DNA from: CAZGXI01 sp964529715
Lineage (GTDB): Bacteria > Chloroflexota > Anaerolineae > Aggregatilineales > Ch27
NCBI GenBank assembly: GCA_964529715.1
Contig: CAZGXI010000002.1
Location: 124,001-188,000 of the forward strand
Length of the DNA stretch: 64,000 bases
Direction of reading: 5' to 3'
Part shown: piece by piece, positions 42,812 to 50,618 of the stretch
Numbering within the stretch: position 1 is the first letter of the stretch
How the letters are laid out: each line of letters opens with the position of its first letter
Notes under the pieces: generated by a model
What the model saw: only the letters and a program-made list of their open reading frames with translations
Databases searched by the model: none
What the model was told of the DNA's origin: nothing
Made by a program: the position numbers and the translations under genes

Positions 42812-44843
42812 ACGATTCTTCAGGAGGAGCAACCAGCGAGAAGTTGTCGAAGGCAACTTCAAAAGGAACGATATTGCGGCTCCAGGCCGCCAAGGCGACA
42901 CGCCCCTCCGCCAACCACAGGTCGCGCGCCCTGCCCACCTCGATTCCATCTACGTACAGGATAAAGTCTCCCCGCCGCCCGACCAGCGTAATGTGGACAG
43001 GCTCGCCCACCACCAGCGGACCTCCTGGCAGCGGCGACAGCGGCAGCATAATCCCCGGCTGGCCGTTAAACTGCTTGAAGATGAAATAGTTGCCGCCCAG
43101 GTCAACACCGACGAAATAGTAATCCTGAAAATGATCGATGTTGTCGTAGCGTAGCGGCGGCTGTACCCGAAAGGCGATCACCAGCGCACCGTCTGCACCG
43201 GGCGTGAGGATGGCGGCATCTACATCTAGAATAAAGTCGCCCACGCGGGGCAGGACCTCTGGGCGGGGCATGGCAAACCACAGGCTGTACTGCCCTTCCA
43301 GGCGGATGTGCAGTTGCCCATTTTCAATCGTCCTATTCGTATTGAAGATACGACCGATCTCCCATCTGCCGGTGTCAGCCTCGAAGTCGTCACTGAATAT
43401 TTGCTCCCCCCGCCGGATAAGCGCCGCCGTCAACGTGCCGACCGGGACGGTTGCCGTCAGCGTCGGGCCGGGAAGCGTGGTCGCCGGCAACGGAATGGGC
43501 GTCGGCTCGCCAGATATAGCATCGCCGGTCGCCGTCGCCAGTGCCTGCTTCGTGCTGACCATCTCCGCTGCCGCCTCTACCTGCAATGCAGCGTCCTGCT
43601 GCTCGACCAGCGTCGCCAGTGCCAACTCCTGCCCGGCGATGATCTGGGTTTGCAGCCCGGCAATCACGATGTCCTGTGCCTGGCTGCGGCTATAGAGCAT
43701 GACAATCATCCCGACCAGGATCAGGAGAACAGCCCCACCCAGGGCAGTCGTCGAACGCGACGGCGGGCGGTAGTCGCTCTGAGCCTTCCTAAGCACCGTC
43801 CGGGCTGGCGCGGCGGCCAAGGTCGGATCAGCATCCTCCGAGGCCGCGTGATGAGGCCGCGTGATCTCTTGGATCTGATAGACCTCATTTAGAGCATGGG
43901 CCGCCGTCAGGCGCACGACACTCTCAGAATCCTCCTGCGCCAGCGCGCTCAACGACTGCATCGCCAGAGTGGCTAACTGCTCATCCTTCCCGGTCGCCAG
44001 CATCGCCAGGTCAGGGATGACACTCAACCGGACAGCCAGCAGGGGGCTGGCAAGCGCACGCGCCGCCTCCGGCGGGACGCCCTGCGGCGATGCCCGTCGA
44101 AAAACAAAATCACCGTCGCCACGCAGCCAGCCGTAATGCGGGGTCTGCGTTGAGCGCGAGTCGTTGCTGACACGGCGATACACGTAATACATCAGGCTAC
44201 TGCCGCTGATCACGCCGCGCTCGTCGGCAGCCTGGTCCCGCAATCCTTCCAGCAGATAACTGGTAAAAAGGGAATTTCGCCCATATGGCCCGGCGCCATC
44301 GGCGACAGGTTGGTTGGCCTTGCCTGCCGTCAGCACCTGCCACGCCTGCCGGGAGACCATATCCTCGCTAAAACGGTCGTTCATGCCGCGCAGCAGCGCC
44401 AGCCCGCTGTAACAGGCATCCATGATGAAGAAAATGTGCTTGGCTGGGATAAACTCGGCAGCCCGAACGATGTCGTCCATGCCAATCAGCGTACGCCATG
44501 CGCCGGGCTGGGCATCTACCGGGGCAATATAACCGACATCGCCGCGCTGGCCGTGCCGCGTGACGCCATGCCCGGCGAAGAAAAAGAGCACACGATCATC
44601 CTTGCCGACCTCGTTGGGGTTGGTCAGTCGCTCGTCGATGACGGCACGGATGGCGTCTTGGGTGGCGGCAGCGTTTTCCAACACCAGCATGTGTGCGGGA
44701 TCAAAGCCGTAGTTGGTGGCGAGTAGCTCGGCTACGGCGCGGGCATCGGAGACGGCATAGCTAAGCGGGGGCATCGCCTGGTACTGATCGATGCCAATAA
44801 TCACAGCCCAGCTATGATCATATGTAGCGCGATAGTTCACCAT
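42810..44843 (-). CDS. Membrane caspase-like (C14) protein with C-terminal lectin-like domain
   Basis: A 677-residue protein. Residues 10-255 are a caspase-fold peptidase: His92 in FFFAGHGV and Cys144 in MDACYSG form the catalytic dyad. Residues 260-330 look like HEAT repeats. One membrane helix lies at about 367-385, then a coiled segment, then a beta-sandwich (about 490-670) resembling LamG or DUF1080-type domains (FEADTGRWEIGR, DGIEVGRARDLWL). The N-terminus would be cytoplasmic and the sandwich outside. ATG at 44843 is chosen over 44918 since a TACAAT promoter (44878-44883) lies just upstream. Substrate unknown. Confidence 0.85.
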   Translation of the reverse strand: MVNYRATYDHSWAVIIGIDQYQAMPPLSYAVSDARAVAELLATNYGFDPAHMLVLENAAATQDAIRAVIDERLTNPNEVGKDDRVLFFFAGHGVTRHGQRGDVGYIAPVDAQPGAWRTLIGMDDIVRAAEFIPAKHIFFIMDACYSGLALLRGMNDRFSEDMVSRQAWQVLTAGKANQPVADGAGPYGRNSLFTSYLLEGLRDQAADERGVISGSSLMYYVYRRVSNDSRSTQTPHYGWLRGDGDFVFRRASPQGVPPEAARALASPLLAVRLSVIPDLAMLATGKDEQLATLAMQSLSALAQEDSESVVRLTAAHALNEVYQIQEITRPHHAASEDADPTLAAAPARTVLRKAQSDYRPPSRSTTALGGAVLLILVGMIVMLYSRSQAQDIVIAGLQTQIIAGQELALATLVEQQDAALQVEAAAEMVSTKQALATATGDAISGEPTPIPLPATTLPGPTLTATVPVGTLTAALIRRGEQIFSDDFEADTGRWEIGRIFNTNRTIENGQLHIRLEGQYSLWFAMPRPEVLPRVGDFILDVDAAILTPGADGALVIAFRVQPPLRYDNIDHFQDYYFVGVDLGGNYFIFKQFNGQPGIMLPLSPLPGGPLVVGEPVHITLVGRRGDFILYVDGIEVGRARDLWLAEGRVALAAWSRNIVPFEVAFDNFSLVAPPEES

Positions 44844-45048
44844 GACCGCCAATAAGCGGAAAAAGGGCCACAATAAAATTGTACTAAATCTGGTGGGCAA
44901 AAAAACAAACCTTACCAAAGTTTTAGTAAAAAATTAACTTCTGGCGGGTAGGAAAGTTGTCCTAAAGCAGAAGTGAATGGTCAAATTTGCGCCTTTTAGC
45001 CGGACACGCAGCCTGCTATAATCGTCCCACTGCGAGAGGAGTGGTTGC
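44844..45048. promoter_or_regulatory. AT-rich divergent promoter region
   Basis: This stretch between the caspase gene and the next rightward gene is unusually AT-rich for the window. Leftward, TACAAT at 44878-44883 can serve the caspase gene. Rightward, CTGC-TATAAT (-10 at 45017-45022) is an extended -10. AAAAAA and TTTT runs occur between 44900 and 44940. No operator or gene is recognised in it. Confidence 0.55.
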
Positions 45049-45138
45049 ATGTTACCTATTTCCCAGGCGCATCGTTTTGGCCTGGCGCTATGTGGCTCGG
45101 CATACCGGTGGAGCGCCCTGGCCCACCCGATCTGGTAA
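45049..45138 (+). CDS. Possible 29-residue upstream ORF
   Basis: ATG at 45049 follows AGAGGAGTGGTTGC, a good ribosome site, and is 27 bases after a strong -10 box. The frame encodes 29 residues ending HPIW and stops 82 bases before the histidine phosphatase, whose own start has little Shine-Dalgarno. It could be a leader peptide or simply a chance frame; composition gives no domain. Confidence 0.35.
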   Translation: MLPISQAHRFGLALCGSAYRWSALAHPIW

Positions 45139-45220
45139 TCTTGGGATTGTCACGCGCCGGGCACATCCGACCTGCGCCTGCCGCGCTGTCGAGCAGACTA
45201 TCTGCTTTCAATAGCAAGAA

Positions 45221-45814
45221 ATGACTTCTCAAACAGTCTATCTGATCCGCCACGCCCAGGTCAATGGCAACGTCCTCGACCTGAACCAGCGCATTCAGGT
45301 GTGTGAGTTTAATGCCCTGATCGCGCAGACGCCTTACGAAGCCATCAACGAGGCCGGAAGATTGCAGGCCGAGGCAATCGCTGCCCAGATCGCGGATTAC
45401 CGCCTGGCCTGCCTGTTCACCAGCCCACTGCTGCGGGCGCAACAGACCGCACGCATCCTAGCTGAAGCGGCAGGCATCCCCCTGATCGTCCGCCCTGATC
45501 TTTACGAAATCCTGCCGGCCACGCTGCGTGGTCAACCCACCCACAGTTATTCGCTACGTGGGGCGTATTTCCGTTCCGGCGTGCGCCTGAGCCTGCCCTG
45601 GACACGCGACACCGAGACGTTCTGGGGGGCCTATCGCCGCGTGCGCCGCGCCTGGCAAGAAATGACGGCAGAGGTCAAAACCGACTTCGGAATCGTGGGC
45701 CACCAGGGACTGTTCCGACTATTGATGCTTTATCTACGCCTGGCGCGCCGCTGGTTGATCGTCAAGAACGACACCCGGAATATGGGGATTTCCATCATCC
45801 GACACAAGGACTGA
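45221..45814 (+). CDS. Histidine phosphatase family protein
   Basis: A 197-residue enzyme of the phosphoglycerate mutase-like superfamily. The phospho-histidine motif reads LIRHAQ (Arg10, His11), where RHG is more common. FTSPLLRAQQTARILA and the later GHQG with the second catalytic His are intact. Substrates of this broad family include sugar phosphates and nucleotides, and none can be chosen here. An in-frame stop lies 9 bases upstream, so the ATG at 45221 is the earliest possible start. Weak ribosome site (GCAAGA). Confidence 0.85.
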   Translation: MTSQTVYLIRHAQVNGNVLDLNQRIQVCEFNALIAQTPYEAINEAGRLQAEAIAAQIADYRLACLFTSPLLRAQQTARILAEAAGIPLIVRPDLYEILPATLRGQPTHSYSLRGAYFRSGVRLSLPWTRDTETFWGAYRRVRRAWQEMTAEVKTDFGIVGHQGLFRLLMLYLRLARRWLIVKNDTRNMGISIIRHKD

Positions 45815-45860
45815 TCCACGCTCGCCTGCCGCGCGATTTGGCCGCCAGCGGCAGGTCATC

Positions 45861-45866
45861 TATAAT
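45861..45866 (+). promoter_or_regulatory. TATAAT -10 box before the SH3 gene at 46003
   Basis: A consensus TATAAT lies 136 bases before the start codon, with no clear -35. The leader of about 130 nt holds no gene I can support. Confidence 0.45.
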
Positions 45867-46002
45867 TTTCGTAGATTACCTCGCCGCATCCAGATCGAGC
45901 CGTTCGCCGCCAGTTATATCTTTGTCCGGGTCGGGTATCGCTGCCCACAAGCGATCCGGCAAAAAATCACGCAAAAGGGCGGCTGCCGAAACGGAGGCAA
46001 CC

Positions 46003-47736
46003 ATGCGCTTTCGCTGGAACCTGATCCTGCTCGTGGTGGGTTTGCTGGTCAGCGGGATCGCGCTGTATCTTCCCTATCGTAACACACGCGCCCAGGGCAG
46101 CCCTGAAGATTGCCAGGCGTTGGTCGCACAGACAACACGCCAGCTAAACACCACCTGCGCCCAATTGGGCCGCAACCAGGCGTGTGTGGCCGGCGGCCCG
46201 GTCCTGGCTGTCGATGCTGGCGGAGAAATCGAGGCCCTACCCGGCGAACAGATCGACCTGAACCCGCTTCACTCCATCAGCGCCGGAGCGTTGAATGTCG
46301 AGGCGGGCGAATGGGGCGTTCTGGCACTCAGCGAGGGCGCAGGGCTGCCCGCCAACACACCGGAGAACGTGACGATGTGGCTGTTCGGCGGCGCCGAGCT
46401 GATCGACCGACGCAGCGAAGAGCAACGCAATGCTCACCCGACGGCTACCTGCTACGCTACCGTCATCACCGAAAACCTGAACGTGCGCGCCTTTCCCGCC
46501 CTGAACAGCCGCATCCTGGGCCTGCTGCGAGCAGGCGACACGGTCATCATCACCGGACGGCTGGCGGATGCAACATGGTGGCGTATCGACTACGGCGACC
46601 AGCCTGCCTGGGTCTTTTCCGGTTTCGTGCGCACGGTCTGTCAGATCATCGAGATTCCGGTCGTGCTGCGCGATGCTCCGGCCCTGCCGGAAGCGGCCTG
46701 GTATCGGGACCCCTTCCAGATCGCCGCGCTGCGCTCCGAACCGCCCACCAACACATGCTCGACTGCGCCACCGCCGGGCCTGCTGCTCCAGCCACCGATC
46801 ACCGGACGCTCGCGCCTGACCCTTAACGGCGTCAACTTCGATCTACAAGCGTCGCTCTATGTTCAGGCCAACGCCCAGGATGGTTTGCTCTTCCAGGCTA
46901 TCGAAGGGCCGATCACTCTGAGCCTGCCGGACGGTTGGAGCATGGAAGTACCGCCCGGCGCGCAGGTCCGTTTCCCTCTCTCTGAAGATGGCCTGACCGC
47001 GGCTGCCCCAGCGCATGGTCTGGAATCGCTGGACGTTGAGGAACTAGCCACTCTGCCCCTCAACCGCCTGCCGCATCCGATGGAGAAACTGCCACGTCCC
47101 TTGATCGAAATCCCTCTGGAAGAGCACGTCTTCTCTGACGAATTGATTCCTGGCGATGACTTGACCTTCTTTTTTGACAACCGGGGCGGCATTGTCCACC
47201 AGTTCCAGTTGAGCAGCAATGCTTTTCCCGTGCTGAGCGTCTTCGACCCCGATCTGCCCGTGTTACGTCCCTATATTGCGTTGGGGCAGCTCAACATGCC
47301 TTACTGGACCATTAGCGATCAGCCACATCTATTCCAGTTGGCTGCCGGCACGTCGCGCAGTGGCACCTACCGCCTCAGCACCAGCACGCAAGACCTACGC
47401 CTCTGCCGCCCTGAGGGCAACAGCCAATCCGCCTCGCTGAGCGGCGGCGAGGACCACGCCGGACACTTCTGGTTCGGACACGCCGGCGAAGTCGTCACCC
47501 TGACCGCCAGCGGGGACATTTCGCGCTCGGCCAGCAGCTATCCCGGCTGGCGGCTGCGCATCTTCGATACCTTTCTGGAAACGCCCACCCTGCCGCCGAT
47601 CCAGTACGATTTGCTGGAAGGGTACAACGCGGATTCCGTCACCTGGACCGTGCCCAGGACAGGCTACTACTGGATCGAGGTCTGGACGGCCTCGCGCGGC
47701 ACAACGACCGTCACCAGCACGTGTGCAGATCAATAA
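46003..47736 (+). CDS. Secreted protein with SH3 domain
   Basis: A 577-residue protein with a signal or anchor helix (about 6-24) followed by RNTRAQG, a possible cleavage site. Residues 30-135 have several Cys (CQALVAQTTRQLNTTCAQLG). An SH3 domain lies at about 150-205 (ENLNVRAFPALNSRILGLLR, WWRIDYGDQPAWVFSGFV). The remaining beta-rich part has two jelly-roll-like modules; the last (WTVPRTGYYWIEVWT) resembles pre-peptidase C-terminal domains. No catalytic site is seen. ATG at 46003 follows ACGGAGGCAACC. A cell-surface binding role is likely. Confidence 0.8.
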   Translation: MRFRWNLILLVVGLLVSGIALYLPYRNTRAQGSPEDCQALVAQTTRQLNTTCAQLGRNQACVAGGPVLAVDAGGEIEALPGEQIDLNPLHSISAGALNVEAGEWGVLALSEGAGLPANTPENVTMWLFGGAELIDRRSEEQRNAHPTATCYATVITENLNVRAFPALNSRILGLLRAGDTVIITGRLADATWWRIDYGDQPAWVFSGFVRTVCQIIEIPVVLRDAPALPEAAWYRDPFQIAALRSEPPTNTCSTAPPPGLLLQPPITGRSRLTLNGVNFDLQASLYVQANAQDGLLFQAIEGPITLSLPDGWSMEVPPGAQVRFPLSEDGLTAAAPAHGLESLDVEELATLPLNRLPHPMEKLPRPLIEIPLEEHVFSDELIPGDDLTFFFDNRGGIVHQFQLSSNAFPVLSVFDPDLPVLRPYIALGQLNMPYWTISDQPHLFQLAAGTSRSGTYRLSTSTQDLRLCRPEGNSQSASLSGGEDHAGHFWFGHAGEVVTLTASGDISRSASSYPGWRLRIFDTFLETPTLPPIQYDLLEGYNADSVTWTVPRTGYYWIEVWTASRGTTTVTSTCADQ

Positions 47737-47748
47737 CCTGTTCTGACC

Positions 47749-47792
47749 GCAGGGGCGCAAAGCACCTTTCCTGACGCTCATCGCGCCCCTGC
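47749..47792. repeat. GC-rich inverted repeat between convergent genes
   Basis: GCAGGGGCGC (47749-47758) pairs perfectly with GCGCCCCTGC (47783-47792) around a 24-nt loop. The sequence resembles the palindromes at 16255 and 53183. It may terminate transcription from both sides. Confidence 0.5.
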
Positions 47793-47809
47793 GTCACGTC
47801 AACCCCGAC

Positions 47810-49141
47810 TCAAGCCGATACAGCGGCGCGGCGGAACACATCCATGTTGATAACTGTGCCTTCGACGCGCGCCTGCTCCGCTGCAAACGCCAACAGATGG
47901 CTTTCCAACGAGGCGCGGGCGTGCGTCAGCGGAGCCTGTTCCTCTCCACGCAATGTGCGCACAAACGAGTCCATCAGCCCGGTATCGCCGCCGCCATGCC
48001 CACCAACCGATCCCATCGGCTGAATGACTTCGGTCGCGCCGGTGCGGTGGTCGTGCACGCGAATCTCGTTTTGCAACAGGCTGAAACGCCCTTCCAGCGT
48101 GGCGCGCGTGCCGTCGTAGCGCATAGTGCGGCCCTCTTCGTGGCTGTGTCCATGCATGAACAGCGCAACGGAGGCGCCCGTTTCCATTTCCATGGTCACA
48201 ATCTGATGGTCCACCACGTCGTTATCACAGCGATAGACACAGCGGCCATATGGCCCCTCTTGCAGCGCCTTGAGGATCGCCGGACGGCTCAGGTCGCCGT
48301 TCGCCAGCACCGACATCGGCCAGGTCAGCACCGTTGAAAGATCGTAGTCCGGCGGCAGGCCCATTGCCCCGGCCAGCGGTTTCCAGGGACGATAATCCAG
48401 GTAAATGCCCGGCGCAGAAAAGGGGCAGTCCGCCTCCACCGGGCAGCCGTCGGTGCAGCGCGCAGGCACATCTGGGCGGGGAGCCTGATCGGCGCGGTAA
48501 TGCCGTAGCGAGCCGACCGAACTCAGCCGCTTCACGGGCTGACCGAGAATCCAATACAGGATGTCCAGGTCGTGACAGCACTTCGCCAGGATCATCGGGC
48601 TGGACTCATCCTGCCGCCGCCAGTTGCCGCGCACAAAACTGTGCGACATGTGCCAGTAGGCGACGTTCTCGCGGTGTTCCACCGTAACCACGTCGCCCAA
48701 TCGCCCGGAACGCACGATCTGGTACACCTGACTGAAGAAATCGGTGTAACGCAGCACATGGCAGATTTGCAGCACGCGCCCGGTCTCCTCTGCCGCCCGG
48801 ACCAGCGCCACGCAATCGGCCAGCGTGGTCGCCATCGGCTTTTCCAGCAGCACATCATAGCCGGCGCGCAGGGCAGCCAGCGTCGGTGCGACGTGGTCCT
48901 GATCCTGCGTGGCGACAATCACTGCATCGGCCAGCCGGGGGCCGCCCAACAGGTCTTCCCAGGCGGCGAACTGTCGCTCCGGCGGGATGCCGTGCTGCGC
49001 CGCGAGTCGACTCCGGCGTTCGGGGATCGGCTCGGCCACCGCCACATAGCGCACATCGTCAGGATGATCCAACACATAGCGCCCATAGGCGTCCCGGCCA
49101 CGCTGACCCGCGCCGATCAGGGCGATCTGGATAGGGGGCAT
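47810..49141 (-). CDS. Gfo/Idh/MocA-family oxidoreductase
   Basis: A 443-residue NAD(P)-dependent sugar or inositol dehydrogenase-type enzyme. The Rossmann motif is IALIGAGQRGRDAYGRY at the N-terminus, and EKPMATTLADCVALV carries the family EKP motif. The central insert has four Cys (CTDGCPVEADCPF and CC in AKCCHDLDILYW), unusual and possibly metal-binding. ATG at 49141 follows CAGGAGAG. The frame stays open to 50005 but that extension overlaps the methyltransferase and is not coding. Substrate unknown. Confidence 0.88.
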   Translation of the reverse strand: MPPIQIALIGAGQRGRDAYGRYVLDHPDDVRYVAVAEPIPERRSRLAAQHGIPPERQFAAWEDLLGGPRLADAVIVATQDQDHVAPTLAALRAGYDVLLEKPMATTLADCVALVRAAEETGRVLQICHVLRYTDFFSQVYQIVRSGRLGDVVTVEHRENVAYWHMSHSFVRGNWRRQDESSPMILAKCCHDLDILYWILGQPVKRLSSVGSLRHYRADQAPRPDVPARCTDGCPVEADCPFSAPGIYLDYRPWKPLAGAMGLPPDYDLSTVLTWPMSVLANGDLSRPAILKALQEGPYGRCVYRCDNDVVDHQIVTMEMETGASVALFMHGHSHEEGRTMRYDGTRATLEGRFSLLQNEIRVHDHRTGATEVIQPMGSVGGHGGGDTGLMDSFVRTLRGEEQAPLTHARASLESHLLAFAAEQARVEGTVINMDVFRRAAVSA

Positions 49142-49255
49142 CACATCACTCTCCTGTTTGCTGTACGAGAGCAAACCGCTCTCGCCCGCTTCTGCCCGTA
49201 TTGTACCGCCCGCCGATCCTGGATAAACTGACTTTCGTTCCAAAGGGGAGACGCC

Positions 49256-50035
49256 ATGCCTCACACCGAGACCAAGCGCCTGGTCCAGCGCCAGTTCAGC
49301 CAGAATCCGCAGGGCTACGTTGCCAGCCCCACCCATGCTCAAGGGACCGACCTGGCCCGCCTGATCGAACTGATCCAGCCGCAGCCGGGCTGGACCATGC
49401 TCGACATCGCCACCGGCGGCGGGCACACGGCACGGACTTTCGCGCCTTACGTTGCGCGGGTAATCGCCAGCGACCTGACCACCGGTATGCTCCGCGCCGC
49501 GCAGACACACATCCAGGAACAAGGGTTGACCAACGTCGTCTACCAGCGCGTCGATGCAGAAGCCCTGCCCTTCCGCGACGGCAGCCTCGACCTGATCACC
49601 TGCCGGATCGCGCCACATCACTTCCCCGACATCCCGCGTTTCGTCCACGAGACGGCGCGCACCGCCCGGACCGGCGGAATCGTGGCCGTTGTAGACCAGA
49701 TCGTGCCGGAAAAGCGCAAGCCCGCCCGCTACATCAACGCCTTCGAGCGGCTGCGCGATCCCGGCCACGCCTGGGCCTACAGCCTGCGCCGCTGGCAGGG
49801 CTTTTTCCAGGAAGCCGGGCTGACCGTGTGGCACGTTGAGCCGTTCGAGAAGCGCATGGACCTGTTCGCCTGGGCGCTGCTGATGGGCTGCACGCCGGAC
49901 AAAATCACGCGGCTGCGCGCGATGCTGATCCAGGCCCCACCCGAACCTGCCGCCTGGCTCAAGGCAGAATTCCGCCCCGGCGGCGACGCCTCCTTCTCGA
50001 TTCATCAGGCGATCCTCCTAGGGCGAAAAAGATGA
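49256..50035 (+). CDS. Class I SAM-dependent methyltransferase
   Basis: A 259-residue enzyme with motif I LDIATGGGHTARTFAPYV (49-66), the acidic end of strand 2 at ASDLT, and motif IV DLITCRIAPHHFPD. It resembles the UbiE/Methyltransf_11 group, including enzymes of quinone and small-molecule methylation. ATG follows AAAGGGGAGACGCC. It overlaps the next gene by 4 bases (ATGA). The substrate cannot be assigned; the linked lipoprotein and MMPL genes do not settle it. Confidence 0.88.
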   Translation: MPHTETKRLVQRQFSQNPQGYVASPTHAQGTDLARLIELIQPQPGWTMLDIATGGGHTARTFAPYVARVIASDLTTGMLRAAQTHIQEQGLTNVVYQRVDAEALPFRDGSLDLITCRIAPHHFPDIPRFVHETARTARTGGIVAVVDQIVPEKRKPARYINAFERLRDPGHAWAYSLRRWQGFFQEAGLTVWHVEPFEKRMDLFAWALLMGCTPDKITRLRAMLIQAPPEPAAWLKAEFRPGGDASFSIHQAILLGRKR

Positions 50036-50520
50036 AATCTAGCCACATCTGCATGTCTCAGAAGGATACGGCAGACTGTGCCCCTACCTTCCAACGCCCG
50101 CCCCTCCTCGTACTTCGGCGGTTGGCGCTTCTTGCCCTGCTACTTCTGACGGCAGGCTGCGCCGGGCCGATGCCCCAGCGGACCACGCCCGACCCCACGC
50201 TGGTGATCGGGCAGGACGCCTACGCTCTCTGTACCGATCTGTGCACGGCGCGTGGTATGTGCCGCGAAGTACCTGACGCAAACGGCCAGACGCAGCGCGT
50301 GATCCATACCCGGCCCGAAGTCGGCGGGCGCGGCTTTGCGATCAAGGTGCTGGCGATAGGTGCACAGGTGCGGCTGCACGACGTGGTCGTCAACTGGACC
50401 GACGACCCGGCAGACCCGCTGGCCGGGGATGCCGTCTATCTCGTCAGCTCGCCTACCTGGGAGGCCGGAGAGCAGTTTTGGGTCCCGGTGTACTGTCTGT
50501 CGCCGGAACCGCCCGAATAA
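50032..50520 (+). CDS. Hypothetical lipoprotein
   Basis: A 162-residue protein with an unusually long N-terminal region before a hydrophobic segment ending in the lipobox LLTAGC (Cys43). The likely true start may be further in, since a 22-residue n-region is rare; the ATGA overlap with the methyltransferase favours the upstream ATG. The mature part has several Cys (LCTDLCTARGMC) that could form disulfides. No family is recognised. Confidence 0.68.
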   Translation: MKSSHICMSQKDTADCAPTFQRPPLLVLRRLALLALLLLTAGCAGPMPQRTTPDPTLVIGQDAYALCTDLCTARGMCREVPDANGQTQRVIHTRPEVGGRGFAIKVLAIGAQVRLHDVVVNWTDDPADPLAGDAVYLVSSPTWEAGEQFWVPVYCLSPEPPE

Positions 50521-50527
50521 CCCCCAA

Positions 50528-50600
50528 TGTTTAGGGATAGCTTCCAACCGGCAGAGTCCCTACAGTGTTTAGAAACATCCTGCTCGTCGGCTTGTAAACA
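50528..50600 (+). promoter_or_regulatory. TGTTTA repeats before the MMPL gene
   Basis: TGTTTAG occurs at 50528-50534 and 50566-50572. The second forms a 12-bp palindrome TGTTTAGAAACA (50566-50577), and TAAACA (50595-50600) is an inverted copy. TACAGT (50561-50566) could be the -10. The arrangement suits a repressor such as a TetR-type protein, but none is encoded here. Confidence 0.4.
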
Positions 50601-50618
50601 CAGAAGGGAATAGCTGCC

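Noticed and set aside
49142..50005. 288-residue upstream extension of the Gfo/Idh frame
   Set aside because: It overlaps the methyltransferase on the other strand. The Rossmann motif and a good ribosome site place the start at 49141.
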